Positions 18,781-26,728 are shown, counted from the first letter of the stretch. The stretch: 38,145 bases of DNA from UBA2821 sp902763335 (GCA_052066835.1 JBQHRJ010000023.1); one strand, 5' to 3'. Numbers and translations are program-made. The notes: generated by a model from the letters alone, not told the origin.

Positions 18781-19955
18781 ATGTTACCTGTTAACTGTGG
18801 CAGTCATGCCGACTACCAAAATTTTGTTGTTACTAATCTTCGTAAATATTATCCTGATCCTGATGCTCTTGCCCGCTCTACATGGGATATTATCGAGCGT
18901 TTCTGGAATCTCGATTTATCTTTTACCGATACTTTTATGGCTGATAAATATTCCAAATTCGGTCCTGCACCAAGAACGCCTTCATGCATGCAGCGTTCTT
19001 ACCTTCTTTCCATTAACTTTAAAGTTACCTCGATAACCGAATGGGCTGCACAGCTTAAAATTAATCCACTTTATGCCATCCTCAGTGGATTTGAACCCAG
19101 TAATACTCCCGGCGTGGGCACTTTTTATGATTTTATAAACCGCTTGTGGAACTCCGATGATGACCATATGTCACCCCATATCCATCCACCTAAAACCAGG
19201 GTTAAAAAGCCTAAAACAAAAGGCACCAAAGCTGATTCTGTGGAAAAAGTTACGGTTGCCGAGCTTCTATTTACAATCTATCAGAAAGAGTTCCTTGATA
19301 TTTCTGTTTCCAATGGATTTATAAATACTCAGTCTCTGGCATTAGCCGGTGATGGAACTCCTGTTATCACTTCCCACAGGGAACGAAAAAAGCGTATCTG
19401 TAAATGCAAAGATAATGGCATCACTGACTGCAAATCTTTAAACGTGAGAATATAACACCATTTATCGACCTTAATGGAAAAGGCGGAAGATCCTCTGTCT
19501 ATAAAAATGACTTTACGATTGATAAAGATGGAGTTCCTCTTTGTCCCTCCGGATGCCGTATGCGTCGTGATGGTGTTGAAGCTGCAAAAGGCAGAATGAA
19601 ATTCAAATGCCCTAAAATCAGCCATAAAAACGGTTGCATCTCCTGTACCTGTGAAAACCCATGTTCTGATGCCAAATACGGACGCACTGTTCATCTGGTT
19701 ATGAAAGATAATCCAAGATTATTCAACAATCCTCCAAGGAGCAGTAAGGAATGGAAGCTGGAATACAATGCAAGGACTTCTGCTGAACGCTCTAACAAAC
19801 GTGAGAAATTAGACTTTAAATTAGAAGACGGCAGACACCGCTCAACTAAGATGTGGTACTGCCGCCTCTATCACATCCTGATGTTACAGCATCTGGATGA
19901 ATGGGATCTGCCATCTGAATCAACCCTGAAAAAAATGATTTTGGATGTAGCATAA
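18781..19955 (+). pseudogene. DDE transposase with internal deletion and frameshift
   Basis: The 5' half (18781-19455) reads MLPVNCGSHADYQNFVV to DGTPVITSHRERKKRI and CKCKDNGITDCK. The 3' half continues in another frame from about 19443 (RENITPFIDLNGKGG, then MKFKCPKISHKNGC, then YNARTSAERSNKREK) to TAA at 19955. The 3' half matches the C-terminus of DDE transposases with a Cys-rich insert and a conserved Y-N-x-R-T-x-x-E-R-x-N motif. From memory of intact relatives, roughly 80-100 residues should lie between DCK and REN; they are missing, and the join is out of frame. The protein cannot be made intact. The upstream signal is GACTGGAGGG near 18765. Confidence 0.75.
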
Positions 19956-19984
19956 TCCTATAGATTATTATATCTCATTTTTTG

Positions 19985-20011
19985 AAACATAGCGACAGCT
20001 ATGTTTATTTC
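19985..20011 (+). terminator. Hairpin after the transposase
   Basis: A perfect 9-bp stem, AAACATAGC (19985-19993) with GCTATGTTT (19998-20006), a 4-base loop GACA, followed by ATTTC. Lies 30 bases after the transposase stop inside the insertion sequence. Confidence 0.6.
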
Positions 20012-20108
20012 TTGCGTTTATTTTTACGTTCAAGAATAATATTTACTTGTCAAAGTTCAATGCCAGAGTTTTGCTGGCGTGATCACTCAAGATTCCGAGA
20101 GCTCATAA

Positions 20109-21339
20109 GGATATATAGGAGGAGTAGTTGGAATGTGCTATGATGGTGGGAAAATCCAGAATTCATATAATACCGGAAAAATAAGTAATTCTGCTTCTAG
20201 TGATTATGCATTTATAGGAGGAGTATGTGGGGGAGGCAGTATCCTATGAGTATTCCAATACAAAGAACGATATTTATGGTGACAATCACATTGATACAGA
20301 TAATGATGGCAAATGCGATGCGTGTGATGCAGTAATTGACGGCATCGGTGCGAAGCTTGCCGGTTATTCTTTAAGCCTTGCCGGAAATATAGGTGTAAAC
20401 TTCTATATGGAATTATCAGATGACATTGTGTCAGACGAATCCGCATATATGAATTTTACACTGCCGGACGGCACGACATCAAAGGTATATGTAAGCGGAA
20501 CACATGAAGATGGTACGACTGCTACAACCGATACAACAGTAAAGGATAACACAACCTATTATGTATTTACATGTGAAGTTACTGCCAAAGAAATGACCGC
20601 AGATATTCAGGCACAGATGATTGGTAACAATGGCGAAAAGAAGGGAAAAGTGTATACATACACCGTAAAAGAGTATGCAGATTATATATTGTCACATATG
20701 TCTGCAAATGAAGGTGACGTCAGTAAAGCAACTATACAACTGGTAAAAGGCATGTTGAATTATGGTGGTGCGGCGCAGAAATATTTTGGATATAAGACAG
20801 ATAAGCTTGCATCAGATGGTTTGAATCTGACAGAAACAGTGTTTAATGATACGAGTATTATGAATAATATAACTAATGATGCAAATAAAGCTTCTGTTAC
20901 ATACTATAACGCTCAAGATAAAATTACGTTCAAATCCGCGTATTTATCATTGAATTCTACGACAGATCTCTGTGTTTATGTGCAGTTTGCGGATGATGTG
21001 ACTGTGAATGAAAATACGTTTGGAATTTGGTGTAATACAGATCAAATATCAAAGGATCAGTATGAGGTAACAAAAGTAAATGAAGAGAACTGTTATAAGA
21101 TAATATTACACGGAATGAAAGCAAGTCAGTTGTAGGAGAAGTATGATTTTTATGTGGAGTTGTCTGATACGGAAATTGCGGAGCTTAAATATGGAGCAAC
21201 CAGTTATGCATACACTGTCATGAGTAGTGAGTGTGATAATATAAATAATATTGAATCACTCAGAGAAGTTGTCAAGGCACTTTATGCATATGGTAGCTGT
21301 GCAGAAGAATATGAATACTACAAAAACGAACGAAGGTGA
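20109..21339 (+). pseudogene. Surface protein remnant: GLUG-type repeats plus a C-terminal domain, frameshifted and amber-interrupted
   Basis: Frame 3 from 20109 reads two GLUG-like units (IGGVVGMCYDGGKIQNSYNTG and, after a short stretch, FIGGVCGGGS), then stops at about 20247. The coding pattern continues in frame 1: a Ca-binding-like block GDNHIDTDNDGKCDACDA, then SLAGNIGVNFYMELSDD and a long beta-rich domain ending YGGAAQKYFGYKTDK. At 21133-21135 a TAG interrupts, after which the same frame runs on without shift (YVELSDTEIAELKYG) to 21339. One frameshift, one stop and the loss of the 5' end next to the insertion sequence show that the gene is dead. This kind of extracellular protein is common in Lachnospiraceae. 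The GTG at 20227 is not a credible true start. Confidence 0.75.
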
Positions 21340-21377
21340 TAATTAAGAGTAGTTATGCTAAGGAAGAGGTATTGTAT

Positions 21378-21887
21378 ATGAATAAGAAGAAATACTTTAT
21401 AATCGGATTGACGGTTATTGTACTTTTCGTTACAATAGTTATTGTAAGTGTACTATCCGGCAGTAACACAGGTAAAAAGAGTGCAAAGGTATTGAAACAG
21501 ACAGAGACGGACAGTCAGAAGAAGGTATCAGGTAAGAAGAATGGCTCTGATACAGATAATGAATTACCGACAGTACAGATAGCCGGGGATGAATCCAAAT
21601 CGGGTGCAGGAAGTGCAATTGAAAATGGTAATTCTTCATTTTCTGATAAGTCGGATTCACAACAGAGTAGTGAGGATGGTATACAGAATAAAAACTCAGA
21701 GACTGGTAGTGACGATAAAGACATTACAGATAAAAACAATGATGCCGATAAAAATGATACTGCCCGCAGGCAGAACGGTGACAATAATAATGACAACGGT
21801 GATAAAAGGGATAACACAGAGAGTACAGAGAAAACTGACAAAAGCGGTTCAGATACCATAGAACTTCCTTTTGTTCCGGCATCATGA
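21378..21887 (+). CDS. Membrane-anchored, Asp/Asn/Ser-rich protein with a peptide-like tail
   Basis: A 169-residue protein starting at ATG 21378, with AGGAAGAGG just upstream; the ATT at 21336 is not a better start. Residues about 6-29 (FIIGLTVIVLFVTIVIVSVL) form one transmembrane helix or uncleaved signal anchor. The rest, about 135 residues, is hydrophilic and of low complexity, with runs of S, D, N, K and T and no Cys, so it should lie outside the membrane. The last residues SDTIELPFVPAS match the tail of the next small protein (DDIIHLPFIPAGS). It is followed 23 bases later by that small gene, so the two look like one operon. No known family recognised. Confidence 0.7.
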   Translation: MNKKKYFIIGLTVIVLFVTIVIVSVLSGSNTGKKSAKVLKQTETDSQKKVSGKKNGSDTDNELPTVQIAGDESKSGAGSAIENGNSSFSDKSDSQQSSEDGIQNKNSETGSDDKDITDKNNDADKNDTARRQNGDNNNDNGDKRDNTESTEKTDKSGSDTIELPFVPAS

Positions 21888-21910
21888 TAATATGTGAAAT
21901 GAGGACTAAT

Positions 21911-22048
21911 ATGAAATATCACTACAAAGAAAAGTATGAAACACCGGAAATGGAAATAGTCATATTTGACTCTGAAGATATTATTACCGCAAGTAACGGT
22001 TCAGGAGATGATATTATTCATCTGCCATTTATACCGGCAGGCAGTTAA
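21911..22048 (+). CDS. Small peptide with conserved leader-like block, copy 1
   Basis: A 45-residue protein too short for routine gene finding. It starts MKYHYKEKYETPEMEIVIF, continues DSEDIITASNGSGDDIIH and ends LPFIPAGS. The ribosome site is GAGGA at 21901-21905. The block K-Y-E-x-P-E-M-E-I-V-x-F-x-x-E-D-I-I-T is shared with the next small gene, while the tail varies. This is the leader/core pattern of ribosomally made, modified peptides, and a PqqD-like protein (a peptide-recognition fold) lies 550 bases downstream. I recall similar P-E-x-E-I-x-x-F-x-x-E-D-V-I-T small proteins in other Lachnospiraceae but know no described product. Whether it is modified is inference. Confidence 0.75.
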   Translation: MKYHYKEKYETPEMEIVIFDSEDIITASNGSGDDIIHLPFIPAGS

Positions 22049-22090
22049 TATTGTGTAACCATATATTTAGAATAGATAGGAGAATTGAAC

Positions 22091-22216
22091 ATGAAAGAAA
22101 GATATGAGATACCTGAGATGGAGATTGTGGAATTTGAAGTAGAGGACATTATTACGGGAAGTAATGATTTGCCGACAATTCCGATAGGTCTTGATAACGG
22201 TTCGGGAACAAATTAA
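22091..22216 (+). CDS. Small peptide with conserved leader-like block, copy 2
   Basis: A 41-residue protein starting at ATG 22091 behind AGGAG. The first 23 residues, MKERYEIPEMEIVEF then EVEDIITG, align without gaps to residues 6-28 of copy 1 (YKEKYETPEMEIV..., EDIITA). The tail SNDLPTIPIGLDNGSGTN differs but keeps a LPxxP core similar to LPFIP. A terminator follows at 22261, so copies 1 and 2, probably with the membrane-anchored gene, make one transcript separate from the PqqD gene. Confidence 0.75.
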   Translation: MKERYEIPEMEIVEFEVEDIITGSNDLPTIPIGLDNGSGTN

Positions 22217-22260
22217 TCTGTTACAGGTTACGGATTTATAAGGTTTTAAGGGAATGGAAG

Positions 22261-22292
22261 AAGGAAGGCTGGATTATCACGCCTTCCTTTTT
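22261..22292 (+). terminator. Intrinsic terminator after the small-peptide genes
   Basis: A 9-bp stem, AAGGAAGGC (22261-22269) with GCCTTCCTT (22281-22289), an 11-base loop and a T run to 22292. Confidence 0.85.
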
Positions 22293-22348
22293 GACAAATA
22301 AGACCGGTGAAAACATAATTAACAGGATGGGAAATCAATGACAGAAGA

Positions 22349-22558
22349 GAGAATATTTACCATACGACTGGCAGTCTTGAGGAACGTAAAAAAAGTGCGA
22401 AAAACTATATAAAAGAACTTATGGTATTGACAGAAGAGGAAAGAGAATATTTAGATGCGTTTGAACAAAATGAATTTAGACCGGAATTACTATTTGATGA
22501 TAAAATGATTATAGATAATATTCAAAATCATCCAATGGTATTATGGAAAATGTCATGA
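22349..22558 (+). pseudogene. AbiEii/AbiGii-type nucleotidyltransferase toxin, C-terminal fragment
   Basis: The frame ending at TGA 22556-22558 reads ENIYHTTGSLEERKKSA, then ELMVLTEEEREYLDAFEQ, then FRPELLFDD and NHPMVLWKMS. The R-P-E-L-L-F-D-D and H-P-M-x-L-W-K motifs are the C-terminus of AbiEii-type toxins (abortive infection, type IV toxin-antitoxin). Only about 69 of roughly 250-300 residues are left, with no start or antitoxin gene, so it is a scar of a lost defence module lodged between the small-peptide genes and the PqqD gene. Confidence 0.75.
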
Positions 22559-22601
22559 TGTATAATTTGAATTAAGTATGGAATAACAGGAGGAGAAATT
22601 T

Positions 22602-22862
22602 ATGAGATTAAAAAAAGGATTTATAACACATGAAGGAGCAGCAGAACATATTACGGTTCCGGCAGGAGGTGTTTCTTTTAGCAGCATGGTAAGAAGCAAT
22701 AAGACTGCAGGATTTATTGTGGAATGTTTAAAAGAAGATGTGACAGAAAGTGAAATTGTGGAGAGAATGTCTGAGAAGTATGACGCACCAAAGGAGCAGA
22801 TAGAACGGGATGTAAAGGCGGTAGTGGAGAAACTTCGTGGCATTGGAGCGATTGAAGAATAG
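22602..22862 (+). CDS. PqqD-like peptide-recognition protein
   Basis: An 86-residue protein of the PqqD fold (PF05402 type): a short N-terminal beta region (HITVPAGGVSFSSMVRSNKTAGFIVECL), then the winged-helix half (VTESEIVERMSEKYDAPKEQIERDV...LRGIGAIEE). The family binds leader peptides in PQQ, lasso and many other peptide pathways (the RiPP recognition element). Here there is no radical SAM gene beside it. The neighbours are a truncated peptidase, an ABC exporter remnant and a nucleotidyltransferase. The start ATG 22602 has a strong AGGAGG. Its stop overlaps the vicinity of the next ATG (22863), so it was translationally coupled to the peptidase. Confidence 0.85.
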   Translation: MRLKKGFITHEGAAEHITVPAGGVSFSSMVRSNKTAGFIVECLKEDVTESEIVERMSEKYDAPKEQIERDVKAVVEKLRGIGAIEE

Positions 22863-23039
22863 ATGGAAAAGACTACATTTGAAAAGGAATTAGAGCGTAA
22901 AGGTACAATCACTTATACATGTAAGGGTGTCAGTATGCTTCCGTTACTCAGGCAGAAGCGGGATTTGTTTACGGTTACAAAGAGACAGGGCAGATGTCAG
23001 AATCTGTGCGTAGCAGTATGGAGAATACATTTAAAATGA
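22863..23039 (+). pseudogene. S24/S26-type signal-peptidase-like protein, truncated
   Basis: A 58-residue frame: MEKTTFEKELERKGTIT, then CKGVSMLPLLRQKRDLFTV. The G-x-S-M-x-P-x-x heart is the catalytic Ser region of the S24/S26 signal-peptidase family (Ser24 here). After about residue 42 the match to the family stops, and the lysine half of the Ser-Lys dyad plus the beta domain are absent. Intact members have about 110-150 residues. The other reading frame from about 22979 continues as the remnant of an ABC exporter, so a deletion joined the two genes. Not functional as a peptidase. Confidence 0.7.
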
Positions 23040-23260
23040 ACCTGTTTGCGGCACTTTTTAATAAAGAGTATAGCAGTGTAAACAGTGTACATTCTGAGGA
23101 ATGGATGAACCGTATGACATCAGATACTGTGATTTGTGCAGATGGTATGACAGACATTTTGCCGGGATTTGCCGGAATGCTTATAAGACTTAAACAGTTC
23201 GTATTTGAAGATGGGCATGTAGTTGAAGCACATGCCTCAAAGGGAGAAAATGATGAATGA
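22994..23260 (+). pseudogene. ABC exporter remnant made by an internal deletion
   Basis: An 88-residue frame without a complete domain. Its first part, SSMENTFKMNLFAALFNKE then HSEEWMNRMTSDTVICADG, resembles the first transmembrane and intracellular-loop region of ABC exporters (the motif before the coupling helix, with E-W-x-N-R-x-T-S-D). The last part, QFVFEDGHVVEAHASKGEND, resembles the very end of an ABC ATPase domain (VFEDGxVVExGxHxxL). Everything between, more than 400 residues in an intact exporter including Walker A and B, is missing. The upstream end is fused to the truncated peptidase. The reading is by eye; the second match is weaker than the first. Confidence 0.6.
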
Positions 23261-24440
23261 AATAATATATGATATGGTGTATTTGTTAGGATGCGGTGTA
23301 AATGGCACGACACCGGAGAATAATATAATACAAAAATACAGTATGGAACAGGAAAATCTCAAATTACTTTATCAGATAAGCAGTGTTCATCTGGTGGATG
23401 CACTTACCGGCACGGTTTTGAAGCAGGCGGGTGTGAAGCTGCCTGTAATATGGGAACAGAGTATTGCCAAAGCTGTCCGTAAAGTTATTCTGTTTGACGC
23501 TGAACGTGCAAAGTTGCTTGCGTATATGGAGCAGAATAAAATCTGGTATCTTCCGCTTAAGGGAATCATTTTAAAAGACTATTATCCGTCGGTCGGAATG
23601 CGTCAGATGTCAGATAATGATATTCTTTTTGATGACAAACATTCCGATGACATAAGGAACTATATGATGTCACTTGGGTATCAGGTGGAATCTTTTGGCT
23701 GTAGCAATCATGATGTTTATAAGAAAAAGCCTGTCTATAATTTTGAGATGCACCGAGCATTATATGCAGTGGCACATGATAGTAAGTGGGAGGCCTATTA
23801 TCGCGAGATTAAGAATAAGCTGATTCTGAATGAAGGAAGTTTATATGGATATCATATGAGTCCGGAGGATTTTTACATATACATTATTTGCCACGGATGC
23901 AAGCATTATAGGGAAAGCGGCACCGGAATAAGGACACTTCTTGATTTCTATGTGTATCTGAATAGGATGGAGCAGAAAATGGATTTTACCTACATTGAAA
24001 ATGAATGTGAAGTTCTTGGCATTGCAAAATTTGAAAGGGAAAACAGAACGCTTTGTAAGAAGGTGTTTGGTGAAGCAGGTTCTGTTAAGGATACGGGAGC
24101 TGAAAGATTTAGCACCATACTATCGGAGAATGAGCAGAAAATGTTTAAATATTATCTGGCATCAGGGGTGTATGGAACTACGGAGCAGAGGGTGCAGAAC
24201 TATATGAAAAATTACGAGACTAAGGGCAGAAAGGTGTCTAAGGCAGAGTATATATTGCGCCGGCTGTTTCCGGGAAAGGAAGAGTATCAAAAGTATCCGA
24301 TTGTAAATAATCACAAGTGGCTGTTGCCGGGATTTTGGATATATAGGATATTGAAAACTGTTTGTAATAAAGGAGACAGAAAAATAATATTGTGTGAATT
24401 GAAAACTGTTATAAAAAGTGTATCTGCTGATAAATCATAG
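23253..24440 (+). CDS. Nucleotidyltransferase-fold protein (PF14907 type)
   Basis: A 395-residue intact protein. The motif LPLKGIILKDYYPSVGMRQM followed by SDNDILFD is the signature of the putative nucleotidyltransferase family PF14907 (NTP_transf_5): Gly-x-x-L-x-x-x-x-Y-P, then the acidic D-N-D pair expected to bind metal. Members occur next to PqqD-like and peptidase genes in lasso-peptide and related clusters, where they may modify the peptide. ATG 23253 is preferred because AGGGAG ends 6 bases upstream; the frame overlaps the exporter remnant by 8 bases. It is the only large intact gene of this locus. The substrate is unknown. Confidence 0.8.
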   Translation: MNEIIYDMVYLLGCGVNGTTPENNIIQKYSMEQENLKLLYQISSVHLVDALTGTVLKQAGVKLPVIWEQSIAKAVRKVILFDAERAKLLAYMEQNKIWYLPLKGIILKDYYPSVGMRQMSDNDILFDDKHSDDIRNYMMSLGYQVESFGCSNHDVYKKKPVYNFEMHRALYAVAHDSKWEAYYREIKNKLILNEGSLYGYHMSPEDFYIYIICHGCKHYRESGTGIRTLLDFYVYLNRMEQKMDFTYIENECEVLGIAKFERENRTLCKKVFGEAGSVKDTGAERFSTILSENEQKMFKYYLASGVYGTTEQRVQNYMKNYETKGRKVSKAEYILRRLFPGKEEYQKYPIVNNHKWLLPGFWIYRILKTVCNKGDRKIILCELKTVIKSVSADKS

Positions 24441-24472
24441 GTAATTATGCAATTGTGGACATATATAATTAT

Positions 24473-24919
24473 CTAATCCACAGGTACATCCCTGTGTTCT
24501 ACAGATGTAGAAAAAACAATAAGAGTTTTAGTTCTGCCAAAATGCTGGAGTTCATTTATAAAGTGGTCAAGCTGGACAGTGGTCTGAAACATGACTTCTA
24601 TAAGCATCGAATAATCTCCGGTTACACAGTTACATTCGATAACATTTGGAATTCCATCTATAAAAGGATAGAATTCCTTTTTTTGTGATGGTTCTACTTC
24701 GAGATTGATAAAAGCCTTTATGTGGTAGCCGAACAACATCGGATTAACGGTAGCATGGTAGCCTGAGATAATACCACGTTTTTCAAGTCGCTCTATTCGT
24801 GCGGATACAGCCGGTGATGAAAGAAATACTTCTTTGGCTATATCTTTTACAGGTGTTCTTGCATTTTTTTGTAAAATTTTCAAAATACTTTTGTCGATGT
24901 TGTCTAATTCTTTTTCCAT
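24473..24919 (-). CDS. Lrp/AsnC family transcription regulator
   Basis: A 148-residue regulator: N-terminal helix-turn-helix (LDNIDKSILKILQKNART, then SSPAVSARIERLEKRGII) and C-terminal RAM ligand-binding domain (IKAFINLEVEPSQKKEF, VTGDYSMLIEVMF). These proteins form octamers and sense amino acids. I start at the second ATG (24919) because GGAG lies 9 bases before it; the first ATG (24934) has no ribosome site. The gene is divergent from aspartase (323 bases between), which suggests that it controls aspA, as AsnC/Lrp proteins often control a divergent gene of amino-acid metabolism. Confidence 0.92.
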   Translation of the reverse strand: MEKELDNIDKSILKILQKNARTPVKDIAKEVFLSSPAVSARIERLEKRGIISGYHATVNPMLFGYHIKAFINLEVEPSQKKEFYPFIDGIPNVIECNCVTGDYSMLIEVMFQTTVQLDHFINELQHFGRTKTLIVFSTSVEHRDVPVD

Positions 24920-25242
24920 TACACTAATCTCCATTCTGCAGATGCTTGTCTGAATGTTTTTATTATATCACATTATTATATGCTGAAAAAGACATGACGT
25001 TAATAAAATAAAGTAAAAATAATAAAAAGTTTAAATATTTAATCAACCTATGGCTAAAAACAAATATAAAGCAGGTTTGTACTTAAAAGTATTTACTAAA
25101 TCAAAAAATAGTGATAGTCTTTGACAGAACAAAAAAACAAAATAGAGAACGAAAAACCTTATGACAATGGCGTCAGAACAGGATATAGTCTGTTCTGGCG
25201 TTATTTCTTTGTAAGGTAATAATAAGAAAAGAGGCAGACATC
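24920..25242. promoter_or_regulatory. Divergent control region between the Lrp-type regulator and aspartase
   Basis: AT-rich, no gene. It contains a 12-bp AT palindrome, TTAAATATTTAA (25031-25042), a possible Lrp-type site. A TTGACA -35 lies at 25121-25126 with only a weak -10 (TAGAGA, 25143-25148, 16-base spacer). The strong hairpin at 25170-25201 lies between that promoter and aspA and is listed separately. Confidence 0.45.
25170..25201 (+). promoter_or_regulatory. Strong leader hairpin before aspartase
   Basis: A 12-bp stem: GCGTCAGAACAG (25170-25181) pairs with CTGTTCTGGCGT (25190-25201), with an 8-base loop. It contains two G-U pairs in the transcript. It is followed by TTATTTCTTT. In position and shape it looks like a terminator or attenuator in the leader of aspA, since no gene on + ends within 700 bases upstream. 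The U tract is imperfect. It could also stabilise the mRNA. Confidence 0.55.
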
Positions 25243-26655
25243 ATGAAAAAGGAAATGCGTATGGAATCAGATTCAATAGGGACAATGGAAGTACCGGAAG
25301 AGGCATATTATGGAGTTCAGGCTTTGCGTGCAAAACAGAACTTTCCTATTACCGGACAGCATCTTCATCCGGCATTTATCAAAAATCTTGCAAGGGTTAA
25401 GAAGGCTGCTGCAAGGAGTAATGAGAATGCATTTATGCTTCCAAAGGATAAGGCAGAGGCTATTATACGCGCATGTGATGAAGTAATCCGAGGGTATTTT
25501 TCTGAGGAATTCATTGTAGATGCCATACAGGGAGGTGCAGGTACAAGTGCAAATATGAATATGAATGAAGTTCTGGCAAATCGTGCAAATGAATTGATGG
25601 GAAAAGAGAAAGGTGATTATAGTTGCATTCATCCTAATGATCATGTTAATATGTCACAGTCAACTAATGACGTAATTCCAACGGCAGGAAAACTGACTGT
25701 ATTGGAATTGATGAAACCGCTTGTTCATGAATTGAATGAATTAGAACAGGAACTTGAAAAAAAGTCTGTTGAGTTTGATGGTATTCTGAAAATGGGACGG
25801 ACACAGCTTCAGGATGCGGTTCCGATGCGACTGGGTCAGACATTTCATGCATATGCAACAATGGTTAAGAGAGATTGTGAGCGTTTAAAGAATGTCAGCC
25901 ATGAAATGTATACAGTAAATCTTGGTGGAACTGCTATAGGAACGGCAATAAATGTATCTCCGACATACCTTTCAAATGTAGTTCCAATGCTTGCAAAGAT
26001 TACAGGATTTCCTTTAAAACAGGCGGATGATTTGTTTGATGCAACAGAAAATCTTGATGGATTTGTTATGGTATCAGGTGCATTAAAGACGTGTGCGGTT
26101 AATCTTTCAAAAATGTGTAATGATTTAAGATTGTTGTCATCCGGACCAAGAACCGGAATTGGGGAGATTAATCTTCCGGCAAAGCAGAATGGCTCATCAA
26201 TTATGCCGGGAAAAGTAAATCCTGTTATTCCGGAAGTTGTAAGTCAGGTGGCATTTCATGTGATTGGCAATGACACAACCATAACATTGGCGTCAGAAGC
26301 AGGGCAGATGGAATTAAATGCATTTGAACCTGTAGTGTTTTATAGTATATTTGAATCATTAGATACATTGAAAGAAGCGGTTGGAACTTTAACTAAAAAT
26401 TGTGTTTCAGGAATTACAGCGAACGAGGAGCGTTGTAGAAGACTGGTGAATGCAAGTGTTGGAATTTCGACAGCACTCTGTCCTTATCTTGGATATAAAG
26501 AGTCAGCTGATATAGCTAAAACGGCATTAAATACAGGGAAAAGTGTACGTGAGGTAGTGCTGGAGCGCGGTCTGATAAGTGAAAGTAAATTGGAGGAAAT
26601 ATTAAATCCGGAAAATATGACAGAGGTACATTATGAACATAAAAAGGCGATGTAG
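25243..26655 (+). CDS. aspA: Aspartate ammonia-lyase
   Basis: A 470-residue enzyme that cleaves L-aspartate to fumarate and ammonia. It belongs to the fumarase/aspartase superfamily: the signature GSSIMPGKVNPV holds the catalytic Ser loop, with MNMNEVLANRANE, SQSTNDVIPTA and GRTQLQDAVP in the usual order. The length fits aspartase (468-478). Related class II fumarases share these motifs, so aspartase versus fumarase is decided mainly by the closer match of the N-terminal ESDSIGTMEVPEEAYYG and the adjacent Lrp-type regulator. The ribosome site is AAGAGG. Preceded by a leader hairpin. Confidence 0.92.
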   Translation: MKKEMRMESDSIGTMEVPEEAYYGVQALRAKQNFPITGQHLHPAFIKNLARVKKAAARSNENAFMLPKDKAEAIIRACDEVIRGYFSEEFIVDAIQGGAGTSANMNMNEVLANRANELMGKEKGDYSCIHPNDHVNMSQSTNDVIPTAGKLTVLELMKPLVHELNELEQELEKKSVEFDGILKMGRTQLQDAVPMRLGQTFHAYATMVKRDCERLKNVSHEMYTVNLGGTAIGTAINVSPTYLSNVVPMLAKITGFPLKQADDLFDATENLDGFVMVSGALKTCAVNLSKMCNDLRLLSSGPRTGIGEINLPAKQNGSSIMPGKVNPVIPEVVSQVAFHVIGNDTTITLASEAGQMELNAFEPVVFYSIFESLDTLKEAVGTLTKNCVSGITANEERCRRLVNASVGISTALCPYLGYKESADIAKTALNTGKSVREVVLERGLISESKLEEILNPENMTEVHYEHKKAM

Positions 26656-26728
26656 GGAATATTGATAGAATTCTGAGGGACAGTCTGATATAATTAAATA
26701 TATTGTTTGATTATGGAGGACAGATATA

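Larger units (their letters stand above)
18711..20055 (+). mobile_element. Insertion sequence, internally deleted
   Basis: A DDE-transposase element between the broken aldo/keto reductase and a broken surface-protein gene. Short inverted termini are possible: TTGACAA at 18713-18719 and its complement TTGTCAA at 20047-20053. The element carries one transposase gene, now deleted internally, and a terminator hairpin at its right end. The true ends and any target duplication could not be fixed by eye. IS family not assigned. Confidence 0.6.

Noticed and set aside
21515..21922. 135-codon minus-strand frame
   Set aside because: It is the antisense shadow of the Asp/Ser/Asn-rich protein (all Ser/Leu/Pro), with no start signal.
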